Source: Turritopsis dohrnii
Taxonomy: Eukaryota; Cnidaria; Hydrozoa; Anthoathecata; Oceaniidae
Length of the DNA stretch: 64,000 nt
Assembly: GCA_027922465.2 (NCBI GenBank)
Contig: BQMF02000119.1
Span: 868,001 to 932,000, forward strand
Reading direction: 5' to 3'
This document shows positions 41,264 through 54,100 of the stretch, piece after piece (positions within the stretch are counted from its first letter, which is position 1; each line of letters opens with the position of its first letter). Made by a program: the position numbers and the translations under genes. The notes under the pieces are model-generated. The model searched no databases. It was not told the origin of the DNA and saw only the letters and a list, made by a program, of their open reading frames with translations.

Positions 41264-42594
41264 TTTACTAATATAATGCAGACATAAATTGACCGTTTTG
41301 TATGTTTAGTTGAGCGTCCATTATTAGATATATATATATATGCGTTTAAGTTTCCTGCAGTTTCAGCGGTCTTTTCAATCTGTAAAGTGATGCCTTCACT
41401 CGCATTTTCAATCCTTCGACCGGTCCCATGCAAGGCATTCTCATCAATTGTTCTGAAATCTAACCATAGAGCATACTTGTTTGTCAAGTAATCAGAGACT
41501 TTTACATCATGTAATCCCAAGCGCTTTCGGTTTTCGCCGACGCTATTATCTTTTGGTTTTCCTTCAGCAAAATACTTGCAAATCTCATTGTATTGTTCAA
41601 ACGGCTGCATCCCTTGAGCAAAAAGTTGGTTAGGCTTGCCCTCAACGATGACAGATACCTTTTCGATCTTTGGATTGTAGAATTTACAGGTTTCTCGTTT
41701 GTAGGATTTTTCTTCTTCAAATAGAACTAAAATGCCCTTCAAAGATTTGGCAGGTGTGTTGAATGACCAATTCCACGTTGTGTCTGACTTGTTTACTCTG
41801 ATTTGCCGGTGTCTCAAAACTCTATCGTAGAGCAAAGCCATGTTTTGATATTCAGAAGCGATTTGTCTAGCCAACGTGGGTTGTGTCACAAGCTCATATT
41901 CAAGTGAGATGTTGGATATTTTGTATTTACCGTTTGGGTTTTTTATTTGACCTGCGGCAGAAGTTGGAGGGTCAGAATAAATAACTCGGTTATAATCGTT
42001 AAATGTGATCTCGTAGCAAAGCCTATTCCCTAAACCCGCTTGATAATATGGAATAGTACTATCTAACATCTCAAAGTCGAGTGGAATGACAAACTTGTTT
42101 TTATAGGTGTCAGCAATGGCTTTGTCTTTGTCTTTTGCATCAGAGGTGTCTTTATGTGAAGCACCAATCCTCAATTTCATACAATTCTCTGTACACCCAT
42201 CATCGATGATGATACCCTGTCTTATCGCGTTTCTCTTTTCAAACTTGGTTAACCATAAATCTCTGTAACACCCAAAAAGATCAAAGTCATCGATGCTCAA
42301 TATCTCGTTACCTTCGAACTTGACAGCCAACTTTTTAACGATAGCTCTCCCAATGTTACTGACCAATGTTCTTTTTGAGTCAGCTTTCGATTCGAGTTCA
42401 ATATCAAAACTTAGATTAGTTGTTCCTGGAATAATAACATCATCGCTTCCTAAATTTGGAAACCTAACCAATAATAACTGATTTTGATCGATCTCACTCG
42501 GATTGTGTGTGACAATTACTTTTTGACGAGAGCCTTTTACACCGCGGGCAGTTCTAAGTGAACGTTCTGGATTTAATCTTTTTCCATACTCCAT
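41245..42594 (-). pseudogene. major capsid gene, copy C, altered C-terminus
   Basis: Reads as capsid protein for about 425 residues. A TA microsatellite near 41327-41341 is then 4 bp longer than in A, B and D, so the last strand is replaced by a foreign tail and the frame overruns the normal stop by about 25 bp. The loop near residues 145-155 differs in sequence and length from the other copies (HKDTSDAKDKD). A C-terminal frameshift in a capsid jelly-roll is probably damaging. Confidence 0.75.
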
Positions 42595-42637
42595 TATTAA
42601 TTATGATATATAATTAATTATTACTTTTTATCTCGGT

Positions 42638-43186
42638 TTAGCGGATGTGCAAAACAACGGTTCTTTCTAGGTCTTCTTTTAGCATATTGCCATGCTGATC
42701 TGTGAGTTTCAACGTGAAAGACTGAAATACATCATTTTTTAATTTTTTGTACTGAGGGTTTTTAGGCTCAACATGTGTGAAGTCTCTATATTCAGCCATT
42801 TGATAGGTTAGTAAAATATCACTTATCTTTCCATTCTCAAGATTTTGGGTGTTGTCAAGTTCAGAGAGATGCAAATTAATTTTGGTTACGTTAGCGAGCT
42901 TATTTGTTTTGATTATTTGAGGGTATTTGCCTAATGAGGTAAGTTCTACATCACCTGCTAAAAAGGCATTCAATTCCCTGCCTGTGTATTCCTGTCTAGG
43001 TATTATTTTCTCTGCTTTCCCATCACCAACAGACAGAGACAGTTTCAACTCTGTGGTTATTTCATACGTAACATTGTCTGCAAACATATCAACCAATGCA
43101 ATTTCTTTTGAGCCATCCATATTTTGAATGGGGTAAGATAGATATATGGTCTTTTCTCCTTTTGCGACATTTACTGTGATATACAT
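42638..43186 (-). CDS. probable penton/minor capsid protein, copy C
   Basis: 182 residues, frame intact, the only unbroken gene of copy C. It is several residues shorter than A because of a gap in the ELNAFLAGDVELTSL region. It keeps the C-terminal VVLHIR. Confidence 0.6.
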   Translation of the reverse strand: MYITVNVAKGEKTIYLSYPIQNMDGSKEIALVDMFADNVTYEITTELKLSLSVGDGKAEKIIPRQEYTGRELNAFLAGDVELTSLGKYPQIIKTNKLANVTKINLHLSELDNTQNLENGKISDILLTYQMAEYRDFTHVEPKNPQYKKLKNDVFQSFTLKLTDQHGNMLKEDLERTVVLHIR

Positions 43187-43224
43187 TTCTTCTATTAGAG
43201 AATAGAGGATTATATTTTCAAATA

Positions 43225-44382
43225 ACGGAGAACATTTTTAAATATGCTCCCAATGCGCTTTATAAACCAAATGGAGGACAATACCTTCAGATATTGAATT
43301 CTAAAGATTTATACAAACAAACAATTATTGTCTCTGAAAATGGTTCTTTTCCTGCGAGCTTTCCCAATATTTTTACTAATTACGAAATGGATGAAAATGA
43401 ACAACGCATGAAAATTTGGCAGGAACAACCATTTAAATTATGGCAAACCCAACTTAATTTTGTCACTTGGTGTGCTTCAAGTGCTTGTGGGGTCAGTTCT
43501 GAACATCTGAAAGAAGGTCGCTCTACTCCCATGATTAGAGCAGTATATCTTTTTCATGTCTATTATCATATTAGACGAATCATTAAGCGCTTGCAGACAC
43601 CTGTACCTTTTGAAGATAGTTTCAACCAATACGATAATCCTTATAACAAAGAAGAGTTTTTAAAAATCTGTAGTGAATACGGTGTCGATTCTGATCCTAA
43701 AAAATACAAAGGACAATATTTTTACAGCTCGTATCAAAAAAGGCGTAGAGACTATCCAACGCCAGTTCTGAGTTATTTCACAGATGACTCCATGACACGA
43801 TGGATTATAGAAAAATCTAAAGGCTTTACAAAAACAGGTCTTGTAAAAATTTCAGAGAGTGTTAGAGCATATGCTTATCTTGTTCTTAGTTCACAAGCCT
43901 CAGCTCGTTCTTCTATCTTAGGTAATAATTCAAGTGCTTTGACAGCTCAAAGAGTTTTTATGAACAACTTTGAAGACATTGTTAACCGCAGAGTTGATAT
44001 TCAAGATGACATTAAACGTTATCAGGATACTTTAAATTACGCTTCAAGCAAAGTTGATTATTCAGTTGGACAAGGTATTTACATGTTACCTAGTGACATG
44101 AATCTAAACATCAAGTCGGGGGTGTCTGGTTACAATAACAAAATTCTCATATCTAATGAGAACTTGAGCCTCGGAAGAAATAAAATGATTAATGTTATGC
44201 AAGAGCATCATATTTCAAACAAGGTGACAGAAACAAAAAATAAAAGTTCACAAAAGGAAGTTCACTATATAGAACATCCAAGAGTGAGTCAAACAAATTC
44301 ACTCCCATCTCATGAGGAAGAAAAAATTGCTTTGATTTTAGTGATAACAGCGGCTTTTAGCATATGGTATTTGTTTGGATAA
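43225..44382 (+). pseudogene. p386, copy C, start codon lost
   Basis: The frame is open over all 386 codons, but the initiator ATG used in B and D reads ACG (43225-43227). The next in-frame methionine is beyond residue 50. The C-terminal segment also differs (FSIWYLFG). Confidence 0.75.
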
Positions 44383-44494
44383 TCGCTTAAACAAAATTCT
44401 TGTTACAAAAATAGATTTATTTCATAATCGAATAATAAGTAAGTTTAAATTATAGTTTGATCTTAAGCAAAATCCCGTGGAAATCTACTTATGT

Positions 44495-46535
44495 TGATCT
44501 AATCAAATTTGCCTTCAGAAGATTGGGCAAATTCATTTGTAAAGAGAAAAGGTTTGACACTTCGGCAGGCCGATAAGCCTTCCCGTGCAGCTGTGAACGA
44601 GGAGATGCTAAAAGATTATTTTGATAATCTAAAAAAGGAAATAGATGGTAATCAATTGGATCATTTGTCTTTATCATTAAAATGAATTCATCAAGTGAGA
44701 TAGCAATCACCGGACAATCACGATGATATCGTTTAATTTTGTAGGTGTACCTGCCACCAATATTTTTAATTTTGATGAAACCAACTTTTCGGATGATCCC
44801 AGAAATAAGAAAGTATGATAGTCTTTCATAATGAAACTATATAGACACTTAACAACTGACACAAGAAATATTGTTAAGAAAAATGTTAACTTATGTTTTT
44901 CAGGTTGTCGTAGCCAGGGGAATGCGTCGAGTGGAAAAGGTCTGCGAGCATTCAAAACAGGCATTTTCAATAATGTTTTGTGGGGACGCCACAGGGCGGT
45001 ATCTTCCACCTATGATCGTTTATAAGGCCAAAAAACTTGTACGAAAATTGGGTTAAAGGTGGACCTACCGGTGAGGCATATTTTAAATCGAGATGATTTT
45101 ATTAATTTTTCGAATTGACTAAAATTTTATACTACATAAATACTACATGTCCTGGAACACAAATCTGTTTTGTTTTTAAGATGCCATGTATTCATATTCA
45201 ATGAATGGTTGGTTCGAAACACGAACATTTGGGCAATGGTTTAAATTTGTTTTTTTAAAACACGCAGAGAAGTTGGAGAGGAAGAAAGTCATGATAGGTG
45301 ACAACTTAGGATGTCACTTTTCGGAAGAGGTAACACTGTTTGCTTTTTTCGAATATGCATTTGAATTTTTTCACGAACAAAAAAATTGTAAAAGATTAAA
45401 TGATTCAGAACGAAATGAAAATGTTGATGATACTTAAATGACAATCCTGAAGTTTCTCACTGTTTCACACATAGGTACTTCTTCTTTGTCGGCAACATAA
45501 TGTAGCTTTTGTGCCGTTGGTTGCAAATTCGACACATCTGACCCAACCTTTGGATGTTGCGGTGTTTCGACCGATGAAAGTCATTTGGTTCAAGGTGTTG
45601 AAACAATGGAGGATAGAGTCCAGGAAAAGAGGCTATATCCCTAAGGACGTCTTTCCTGCTCTCGTAAAGAGGGTTTATGAGCAGATCGAGGGCAAGATTC
45701 TTGTTTCTGGTAAGCATTAATATTACCATGAGTGTTTATTGTAGTGAACCAATGATTCCAAATCTCACTCGTTTTCATTATTCACTCAAAGGCTTCCGAA
45801 CTTGTGGAATTCATCCATGGAATCCGGAAGAAGTGATTAACCGTTTGCCTGGAGGGAACTGGGACAATGGTGTCGGTGCTGAAAGGTTTTTAAATGAAAT
45901 TTGCATCGAAATTATACAGGAAACGCACCTTAAACCAAATAAAGGTAATTTCCTCTGTTTTCAATTTATGTTGTCGAATAGTATCCAAATCACAGATAAA
46001 GTACATCAAACATAACGTCTTAATTAATGTTTGCACGTCACTTGTACAAATACATGAAAATATCGAAATATGTTACTGTTTTGGTTGTCGCTTTTCCTTT
46101 TAATTTAAAATAAGACTTAAGATATTTAACTACTTACGTAATTTATAGAAAAAACCAAAAGAGGGGCAGGAAAGTAACTCCAGGAGCCAACATTGCATTT
46201 GCAGCTGAAGTTAACGACGAAGAAGTGGAGTGGGTGTGCAGTTATTGTGACGAGGCCTATGATGAAGAGAGTGATGATAGGTAAATATATCTTGCTAAAC
46301 CGAAGTAGGGAAATTAACTTCAGCAAAAAATTAATTGTATTATCAATGACAAATATAAACAAACATAGGTTCATAATGACTTCACCGGACTCATTGTTTA
46401 TTTTATAGGTGGATTGTTTGCGATGAATGCTCGCGGAAATACCATTTGCAGTGTTCCGGCCATCAATACGAAACGTCGGAATATAACGATGTAAATTTGG
46501 ACAATGTACATTTTTTGTGCGAATATTGTGCGTGA
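44495..46535 (+). pseudogene. Tigger/jerky-type DDE transposase with C-terminal PHD finger
   Basis: Several exons can be followed. The first is a DNA-binding exon (about 44500-44690; EDWANSFVKRKGLTLRQADKPSRAAV). An exon after a TTGTAG acceptor near 44733 carries NIFNFDETNFSDDP (first Asp). An exon near 44905 has DATGRYLPPMIVYKAK and then a frameshift before a GGPTGEAYF segment. An exon near 45183 has VMIGDNLGCHFS (second Asp). An exon near 45510 has NSTHLTQPLDVAVFRP (third Asp). Further exons lead to a Cys4-His-Cys3 PHD finger split by an intron (46180-46280 and 46411-46535; CSYC, CDEC, HLQC, CEYC). PHD fingers read histone tails, so the enzyme may have had chromatin-guided targeting. Frameshifts make it a pseudogene. 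Confidence 0.7.
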
Positions 46536-47193
46536 ATGGTTATAGAAAAACGCTTGAGAATTAATTCTGGTTGACTTCTATGCTCTAGGTCCCGAATAGA
46601 CGCCCCTTCCCAAACACACACACAAAACGCCCTCCCGTCTGTTTGTTCCCCATCTCCAAACGTATTTTATCATTTGTCGTCACAACCACCTTACGTTGAA
46701 AGCACATCCCAGAATGCACTTTCGTCGGAAAACTATGTATAATTTTAGTAGTGAAAAAAACGACTGTGTAAAGGTAGCTTTAACTTTAAATTAGATATTC
46801 ATGCTTACACGAGTATCATTACTAATTTGCTTAATGACTTTAGAGAAATAACAGTTGCTATGTTTCACAACACTCTTCAACATTTGAGAAAAATGAATCA
46901 ATTTAAATTAATTTATGTATTCTACGAAAGTAATCGTTACATACGCGTTTTCTGCTTAGGCGCTCCATAAACCAATGTTTTTGTGGAAATGGCACTGTTT
47001 CAAGTCACCCCCACACGATAAATTTTGAGTGGTGTACTTTGAGAAGTTCTAACTTGAGATGGTATTCATCAATTTATTTGTAATTTGATAATCTAAAAGA
47101 CAAAAGATGGATGACACTTTTTTCAAAGTTTGTTAACAATTGAGTTCTTAGATAAAAAGTTATAAACAAAAGTTTGCAAAATAACGGCAAATT
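46536..47193. other. no gene seen
   Basis: A short C-rich patch with CA repeats near 46600-46640, otherwise AT-rich and featureless. Confidence 0.5.
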
Positions 47194-48540
47194 TTGTTTC
47201 AAGTCACCCCGTGTTACGGTATCAGAGATAAACTGTTAAGAGAGGGCGTAATTACTCATAATGCATCCACAATTTGTGAAGATTGTTTTAACAGATATTC
47301 CCATGACCGAGGCCATTTAAGCGAAGATGAGCAGCTTGAGGTAGAAATTGCTGCAGATATCCAGGCATTAAAACGCCACGGCAATACGTTTGCCGACGAT
47401 TACAGTGCTGAGGAATGGGTTTCACATAGACCAAAGAGTTTGATTTACATTTTGAAGAGAATTTGTAAGTTCCCTGTTGTAAGTACAACACGAAATTATT
47501 TTTCATTGGCTCACGTTATCGAGTCAATTTACAAGTGTTGTGATTCACACTTGGTGCTTCCGCAGGCCTTAAATAAAAATACCGTCACGGAAAGGTTGAC
47601 AAGGTCAAAACAAATTGTCAATTTAAATGCGAGTGTTACTCCTTCCGGAGGTTACCAACATGTTTGTGATTTCATACACAATCACTGTGCTGGAGAATTG
47701 AAATTCCCAGAAGGTGATGTCAAGGCGTCCTTTGATAACGCCCAGAAAATTGGCAAAACATGGCAATTTAAAAGCAACCAAAAAATGCCATCGAGTGTAA
47801 TTTCCGTTCACTCCCAAATCATTCTTGGAGGAAAAAAATGCAATATTTGGAGCATTTGAATCCAAAGTATTGGCTTCATGATGACTTTGATGCTGCCCAA
47901 ATGTTAAATCTTGGGAACAAGGATTTATTTCGAGCCTCTCGAGACGATTTCATAGCAAAGAGAATGATGGCTTTAATTGAGAGGTCCAATGACGTATTAA
48001 CCATAGTGAACGAAAGGAAACGCCACCGTGATGTTAAATTTTGTGTGAGCTGTCATCACGAGAATGATTCCTCCTACAGAGTTTGTCGAGTTTGTGGTAA
48101 CGGGACGCTAGAAAGGAGGGAATATGTCATCCAAAGTGAATACAATACCGATACATCGGAATATTTCCCGAGAATTCCGTCACACTCAGCAAAGCAGGAA
48201 GTAATTTGTGGTGAACCTGACTTTATAAATCCTAGTGGCTATGAAGCAATCGCTACTGTGTTGAGGAAGCTTGGGGAACGGTCAGGTACAGCGATAGTGT
48301 TTTTTTCATTCGATGTTTACGAAAACGTCCGCATTAGTTTTATGATCTATGATCAAAAGTACCATGTTTGTTACAGGGATTAAGCTTTATGGTACTGGAC
48401 TACGCGAGTGGCTATTTGTGGAGGTAGATGGCACAATTTTTAATATAGTGATATCATTGATAAAGAAATGCATGCACTGCGTACGCTGTAAGCAGTCAAA
48501 GTATGATGTAACATCGTTCAATGTAAGACTAATTTGAATT
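47194..48540 (+). pseudogene. unrecognised transposon-type protein, two frameshifts
   Basis: Three overlapping frames join as one protein of about 440 residues. The first (from 47194) has a possible zinc site (ICEDCFNRY) and a helical region. The frame changes at an A7 run near 47830 without breaking the sense of the sequence. The second frame contains CVSC..CRVCG, a likely zinc knuckle, and EPDFINPSGYEAIATVL. It shifts near 48365 to LKLYGTGLREWLFVEVDG. The layout looks like a repeat-encoded protein but I cannot name the family. Both shifts are single-base and may include sequencing error at the A-run. Confidence 0.5.
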
Positions 48541-48599
48541 ATAAGTCAATAATTGGCATGATCTTCTGTTTATGATAAATACGTATACTTTTTGGGGTT

Positions 48600-50650
48600 T
48601 TAGGGTCAAACCCAACTTTACCGGGGAATCCTTTGATGTGAACCAGCTTGCTCGATTAGCAGATCGACAAGGAATGCGTCTGGTGCCGAAGAAGCAGCCA
48701 CAAAAGCAACAAAGCTGATTGCAGATACTGTGGTGAGCATGTGCCACATAAAAGCCCATGCAAGGCTTGAAGTGTAACATGCAATAACTGTGGTCGGAAA
48801 GGACACTAAGCACGAGTCTGTGAAACCAAGAAAGTTAACAGGATCAAGACACAGCCAGTTCAGACAGAACTGGGCGCTAGTGAAAATATGCTCCAAACTC
48901 GGGAAGTTCCCAAAACATACCCCTCCACTGTAGCACGACTTATGGTGGCTCAACAAGAACTAGAGATGGAGGTTGATTCGGCTGCAGAAGCTAACATCTT
49001 ACCACACAAGATATACAAGCAGCTATTTGCAGCCATACCCTTACGTAGTTGTTGCGAAGTTGCAACCCTACAATTCTGATGCACAACCCGTTTTAGGTGC
49101 GTTTGAGACCGTGATTGAAACACAGAAAGGCAACAGCGTAATAGCAACCATCTATGTAACCGAGAGTAACTACAACCTACCTCTGCTCGGAAAATATACA
49201 GCGTTCGACCTAGGCATCCTTAGTATCAACTGCAACAGCCTGGAGACAAAAGAGACAGACATCACGCCAGTTACACAGGATCAAGACACAGCCAGTTCAG
49301 ACAGAACTGGGCGCTAGTGAAAATATGCTCCAAACTCGGGAAGTTCCCAAAACATACCCCTCCACTGTAGCACGACTTATGGTGGCTCAACAAGAACTAG
49401 AGATGGAGGTTGATTCGGCTGCAGAAGCTAACATCTTACCACACAAGATATACAAGCAGCTATTTGCAGCCATACCCTTACGTAGTTGTTGCGAAGTTGC
49501 AACCCTACAATTCTGATGCACAACCCGTTTTAGGTGCGTTTGAGACCGTGATTGAAACACAGAAAGGCAACAGCGTAATAGCAACCATCTATGTAACCGA
49601 GAGTAACTACAACCTACCTCTGCTCGGAAAATATACAGCGTTCGACCTAGGCATCCTTAGTATCAACTGCAACAGCCTGGAGACAAAAGAGACAGACATC
49701 ACGCCAGTTACACACCTGGAATATCAGGAGACCAACCCTGTCTCGCATATGGACTATCGAGAGCTAGCAAAACGGATCACCAAGGACACAGAGTGTATTC
49801 GCCTAGAACATCGCCTGCAGGAGGCAGCTGACAAGCCGGAACAGAAAATACAAGACATTCTTCAGCATTATGATAACGTCTTCCAAGGAATTGGAAAGCA
49901 CAAATACCGTCAAGTCAAACTTCACATCGATGAGACGGAACCGCCAGTTGTTCAGGTACAGCGACGGGTGCCATTTGCACACAGAGACAAATTCAAAAAC
50001 CACCTTGAGGAACTCGAAAAAGAAGACGTAATTCAGAGAGTTGAAGGCCCCACAGACTGGGTCTCCAACATTGTCATAACCCCGAAAGCGGATCTGAACA
50101 AAATTAGAATGAACATAGATATGACCACAGCCAACAAGGCAATTAGACGCACAAGACACGTAATTCCCACAGTAGAAGAACTACGATATAAGATGAATGG
50201 AGCCCGATACTTCACAAGGCTGGACATGAATCACGGGTACCACCAGTTTGAGCTGGATGAGTCGTCACGTCACATAACGTCCTTTTATACTCACAAAGGA
50301 CTGAGGCAGTTCAAGAGGCTGAACTTCGGAATCAACTCAGCAGCAGACATCTTCCACGAGGAGATGACCAACACTCTGGGAGACATTCCCAATTGTGATA
50401 ACATCTACGATGACATCCTCATATATGTAGTCACACAGCGCGAACATGACCTAGCCTTGATTCGAACTCTGCAGCGACTGCTGGATTGTGGTCTGACATC
50501 AGGAAAGGACAAATGTCAGTTCAACGTACCCTCAGTGAAATTCTTCGGCTTCATCTTTTCTGCAGACGGAGTGTCAGCTGATCCCGAGAAGGTAGCCGCC
50601 ATAGACGCTATGACGACACCAACCAACGCTACCGCACATCCGTTTAAATC
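48600..50650 (+). pseudogene. Gypsy-type LTR retrotransposon fragment (gag end, protease, RT)
   Basis: A CCHC zinc knuckle (CNNCGRKGH.ARVC) with stops marks the end of gag near 48740-48820. A retropepsin-like block (VDSAAEANILP, where the usual DSG/DTG triad reads DSA) occurs twice because of a 437-bp tandem duplication. From 49410 a 417-residue frame covers linker and reverse transcriptase: VIQRVEGPTDWVSNIV, TRLDMNHGYHQFEL (first Asp), FKRLNFGINSAADIF, and YDDILIY (catalytic Asp pair). It stops in the thumb near 50640, where unrelated sequence begins, so RNase H and integrase are missing. No LTRs were found. Confidence 0.85.
48839..49712. repeat. 437-bp tandem duplication in the Gypsy fragment
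   Basis: Units 48839-49275 and 49276-49712 are identical as far as read, starting AGGATCAAGACACAGCC and ending CACGCCAGTTACAC. The duplication covers the protease region and must be recent. Confidence 0.9.
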
Positions 50651-51101
50651 ATGTTGCAACTGATTATTTTAGTATGCGCATGCGTGGAATTTTCAAAAAT
50701 TTGTTTACCAATCGCCTAGGGTGAATCCGCCATATTTGGTCACATGTACCCTAAAAAAAACATTCAATTTGGGCTCTTTAAAGTATTATTTCAATTAAAA
50801 AAGTAATTTGTCCAATTTCAGTTGGACCAAGGATTTATATTCTGTGAATGTTGCATAATAACAGCACGTTCTACGAATATTATAGCGCAAAATCTACCAA
50901 GAAAGTAAACCAGCCACATGCTAACTTACCTTCACTTTGTATTGGTAATTTACAAATTCAAGAGTTTTTCAGGCACTAAGTCCAACTGATCCTCAAACAT
51001 ATACCTTTTCTCTACACTGTGTGCAAGTATCTTGGTAGGCCCAATTTTTTTAAAGAAAATAATCTCGATTGTCTAAGTGGTACTGTAGCCCCACATAAAA
51101 C
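50651..51101. other. 5' region of the RAG1-like gene; nothing defined
   Basis: No gene. A GCGCATGCGTGG patch lies near 50676. No CACAGTG-like terminal repeat of the RAG/Transib kind was identified by eye. Confidence 0.4.
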
Positions 51102-54100
51102 ATGGCGTCCCTAAGTACACACATGGAAAAGCTAGCTTTGCTATGCAGAATTTGCAGTAACTGTATCGAAGAAAAGCCTAAAGCAGTTAAGGGATTGTCA
51201 GTAGAAATAAAATCAGCTTTCTATATCGATATTACCAACGATTCGATCGAAACCCACCCACCCAACATGTGCAACAAGTGCTTGAAAAAAATGAGGAACA
51301 TAATTTCAAGAAATACCACTTTCGAAAACAACCTTGAAATAAGTCAGTGGACTGAACATACAGAAGACTGTTTAATCTGCAAGCTACCCACTACCCAATA
51401 CAAAAAAGGTGGACGACCAGTCAAAAAAAAGGAAGAGGAGGGAGACCCAAGTCGGACAATTCAATATGGACCAGACCTGTTTTAAATTGTTTGAAGGAAA
51501 CCATCAAAGTAGTTCATATACCTAACTACAGCATTTCGGAAAATATCAATCCCCATTTGCACTTGTGTGTTTGCAAATTATGCAACAACATTATTAAACA
51601 GGCTGTTACCCTATCCTGTCAGCATTCGTTTTGTTTGGAATGCATTTTTCCATACATCGAGGGAAAACAAAAAGAAAGTACAGTTTGTCCAACATGTGGC
51701 AGTAATTTTCATAATATTGTTGAAGCAAAGACAGTCAACGAAATGTTACTGTGCTTGAAAGTTGAATGCCACAAAAAATGTGGAGCTACGTTTGCAATGA
51801 CAGAAGATGACAAAAAAACACTCCATCAAAATATTTGTAATGGCCCACATAAAGCAACAGAAATGAAGGTTTCGGAAATATTCCAGCTTAATGAACAAAC
51901 ACCAATTCCTCGGGAAGTAGAAGATGCAGTGCTACATGTCGTGAAAAATAAAATATCAAAAAGTAGCACCGGTTTGGCAGAATTCAAGTCGGGTGGACCG
52001 AGGGTAAGAATCTCATAGTATTAAATAAAATTATATCATAAATTTTAAAAACACAGACATAAACAATACTCTCAAGTTCCAATAAATCAGGCCAGGATGC
52101 TTTTTCAAAGAAAAAATCCACTAATGACCAGTGAAATTATCTAACCTCTGTTTATTCCACAGACTCTTACTATTCCGAGCTAGATAGTATCATTCAAAAA
52201 TGAAATACTAAAGTGCAAATATTTCTACATTATATTTACTCTATCTTAGCCTTTATTTATCCAAACAACACCAAAAGCTTACACACCTAACTCCACAGCA
52301 TCCAAAAGCACCTTGCGCAATAGAACAAGAACGCTTCACCAAAATTTAAGTCATTCCTCAGGAAGTGATGGAAAATTGAATCAAACATCGTTGTTGGTTA
52401 AATCCTTCACAGAAGAGGATAGACGAAAACTTTTAGAAGCAGCGCATATTTCACCTATTGAAATTGGGCCAGAAGCTTTGGTGGCTTTAAAAGCAGACAT
52501 GGGCATTCCCTGGACTAAATTGCAAACAATGGCCAGGCAAGTACATATTCTATTACTTCCATTTATCATTGATGCAGCTCATAACAGTATTACATTAAAT
52601 TTAGATGGCTTAAATCTTTCAACATTAAAGCTGCATCTTCTGCTAAACAGAGACAAGTAGCATCTTCTTGGTCATCGGATAACCTGAAAGTGGAAGAAAC
52701 ACCTTTGAGCTTTGAATCCAAAGATAAAAAAGGCATCTATGAAATCCGTTCTGCACCCTGGGCATATATTGAAAATTTGCCAGAGAATATTACCAACTAT
52801 ATAGATAATTTAAGCAAGTAGGTTTTCTGGGCTATTTTGACATAAATGTTCATGCATGCATGCATACTTTATGTATTATAATATTGTTACATAAATTTCA
52901 CTAGATTTGATCGTTTGATTGAATTACCTTCGTTTAATGATGAGATTCACTTGAAAGTTGGTGGAGATCATGGCGGAGGGTCTTTCAAAATGAGCTACCA
53001 GGTTGCCAACATTGATAAACCAAATAGCAAGAATAACACGGTTGTCTTCTCCCTATTTGAAGCAAAAGACAGACGAATAAATTTAAGCATAACATTGTCT
53101 CGCTTCAAAGCAGAAATTGAACAATTGCAAAGATCATTTTGGCAGTAGGTATTCTTCAAAGGTTTTCTTACGTCACTCCACCAACTTCTGATAAGACAAA
53201 ATTTTCTTTCCAGAACAAAATCAATACGGACATTCATGTTTGGGGACTATGAATTTCTTTGTGTCATGTATGGCTTAACTGGTGCAAATGGTAAGTCTTT
53301 TGGCATGATCATTCATCTTTACAAAGAGCCTAGAACAGAATTTATGAACAACATGCATGCATACTTTATGTATTATAATATTGTTACATAAATTTCACTA
53401 GATTTGATCGTTTGATTGAATTACCTTCGTTTAATGATGAGATTCACTTGAAAGTTGGTGGAGATCATGGCGGAGGGTCTTTCAAAATGAGCTACCAGGT
53501 TGCCAACATTGATAAACCAAATAGCAAGAATAACACGGTTGTCTTCTCCCTATTTGAAGCAAAAGACAGACGAATAAATTTAAGCATAACATTGTCTCGC
53601 TTCAAAGCAGAAATTGAACAATTGCAAAGATCATTTTGGCAGTAGGTACTCTTCAAAGGTTTTCTTACGTCACTCCACCAACTTCTGATAAGACAAAATT
53701 TTCTTTCCAGAACAAAATCAATACGGACATTCATGTTTGGGGACTATGAATTTCTTTGTGTCATGTATGGCTTAACTGGTGCAAATGGTAAGTCTTTTGG
53801 CATGATCATTCATCTTTACAAAGAGCCTAGAACAGAATTTATGAACAATTATATCTGATACAGGACGTCACTGTTGCCTGTTTTGCAATATCACCACCTC
53901 TGAAATGCAGAAAGCTCTCCATGAACGTGGAAGATTCCAAAACCGCACATTGGATTCACTCAAAAGAGATCATGAGAATTTTCAAGCTGAGGGAAGTAAT
54001 GTTAAACAAGCTAAATTGTTTAACAATGTGATAAGCGAACCAATCTTTGATATCCCTATTGATCAGGTACAACATATAGTAATATTTTTAAAAGAAAGTA

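Larger units (their letters stand above)
40630..44385. mobile_element. virus-like element copy C (capsid half only, decayed)
   Basis: Holds ATPase, capsid, penton and p386 in the same order as B but none of the membrane-protein half and no PPP1R15-like gene. Three of its four genes carry inactivating changes. It is more diverged from A/B and closer to D in several residues. Confidence 0.75.
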
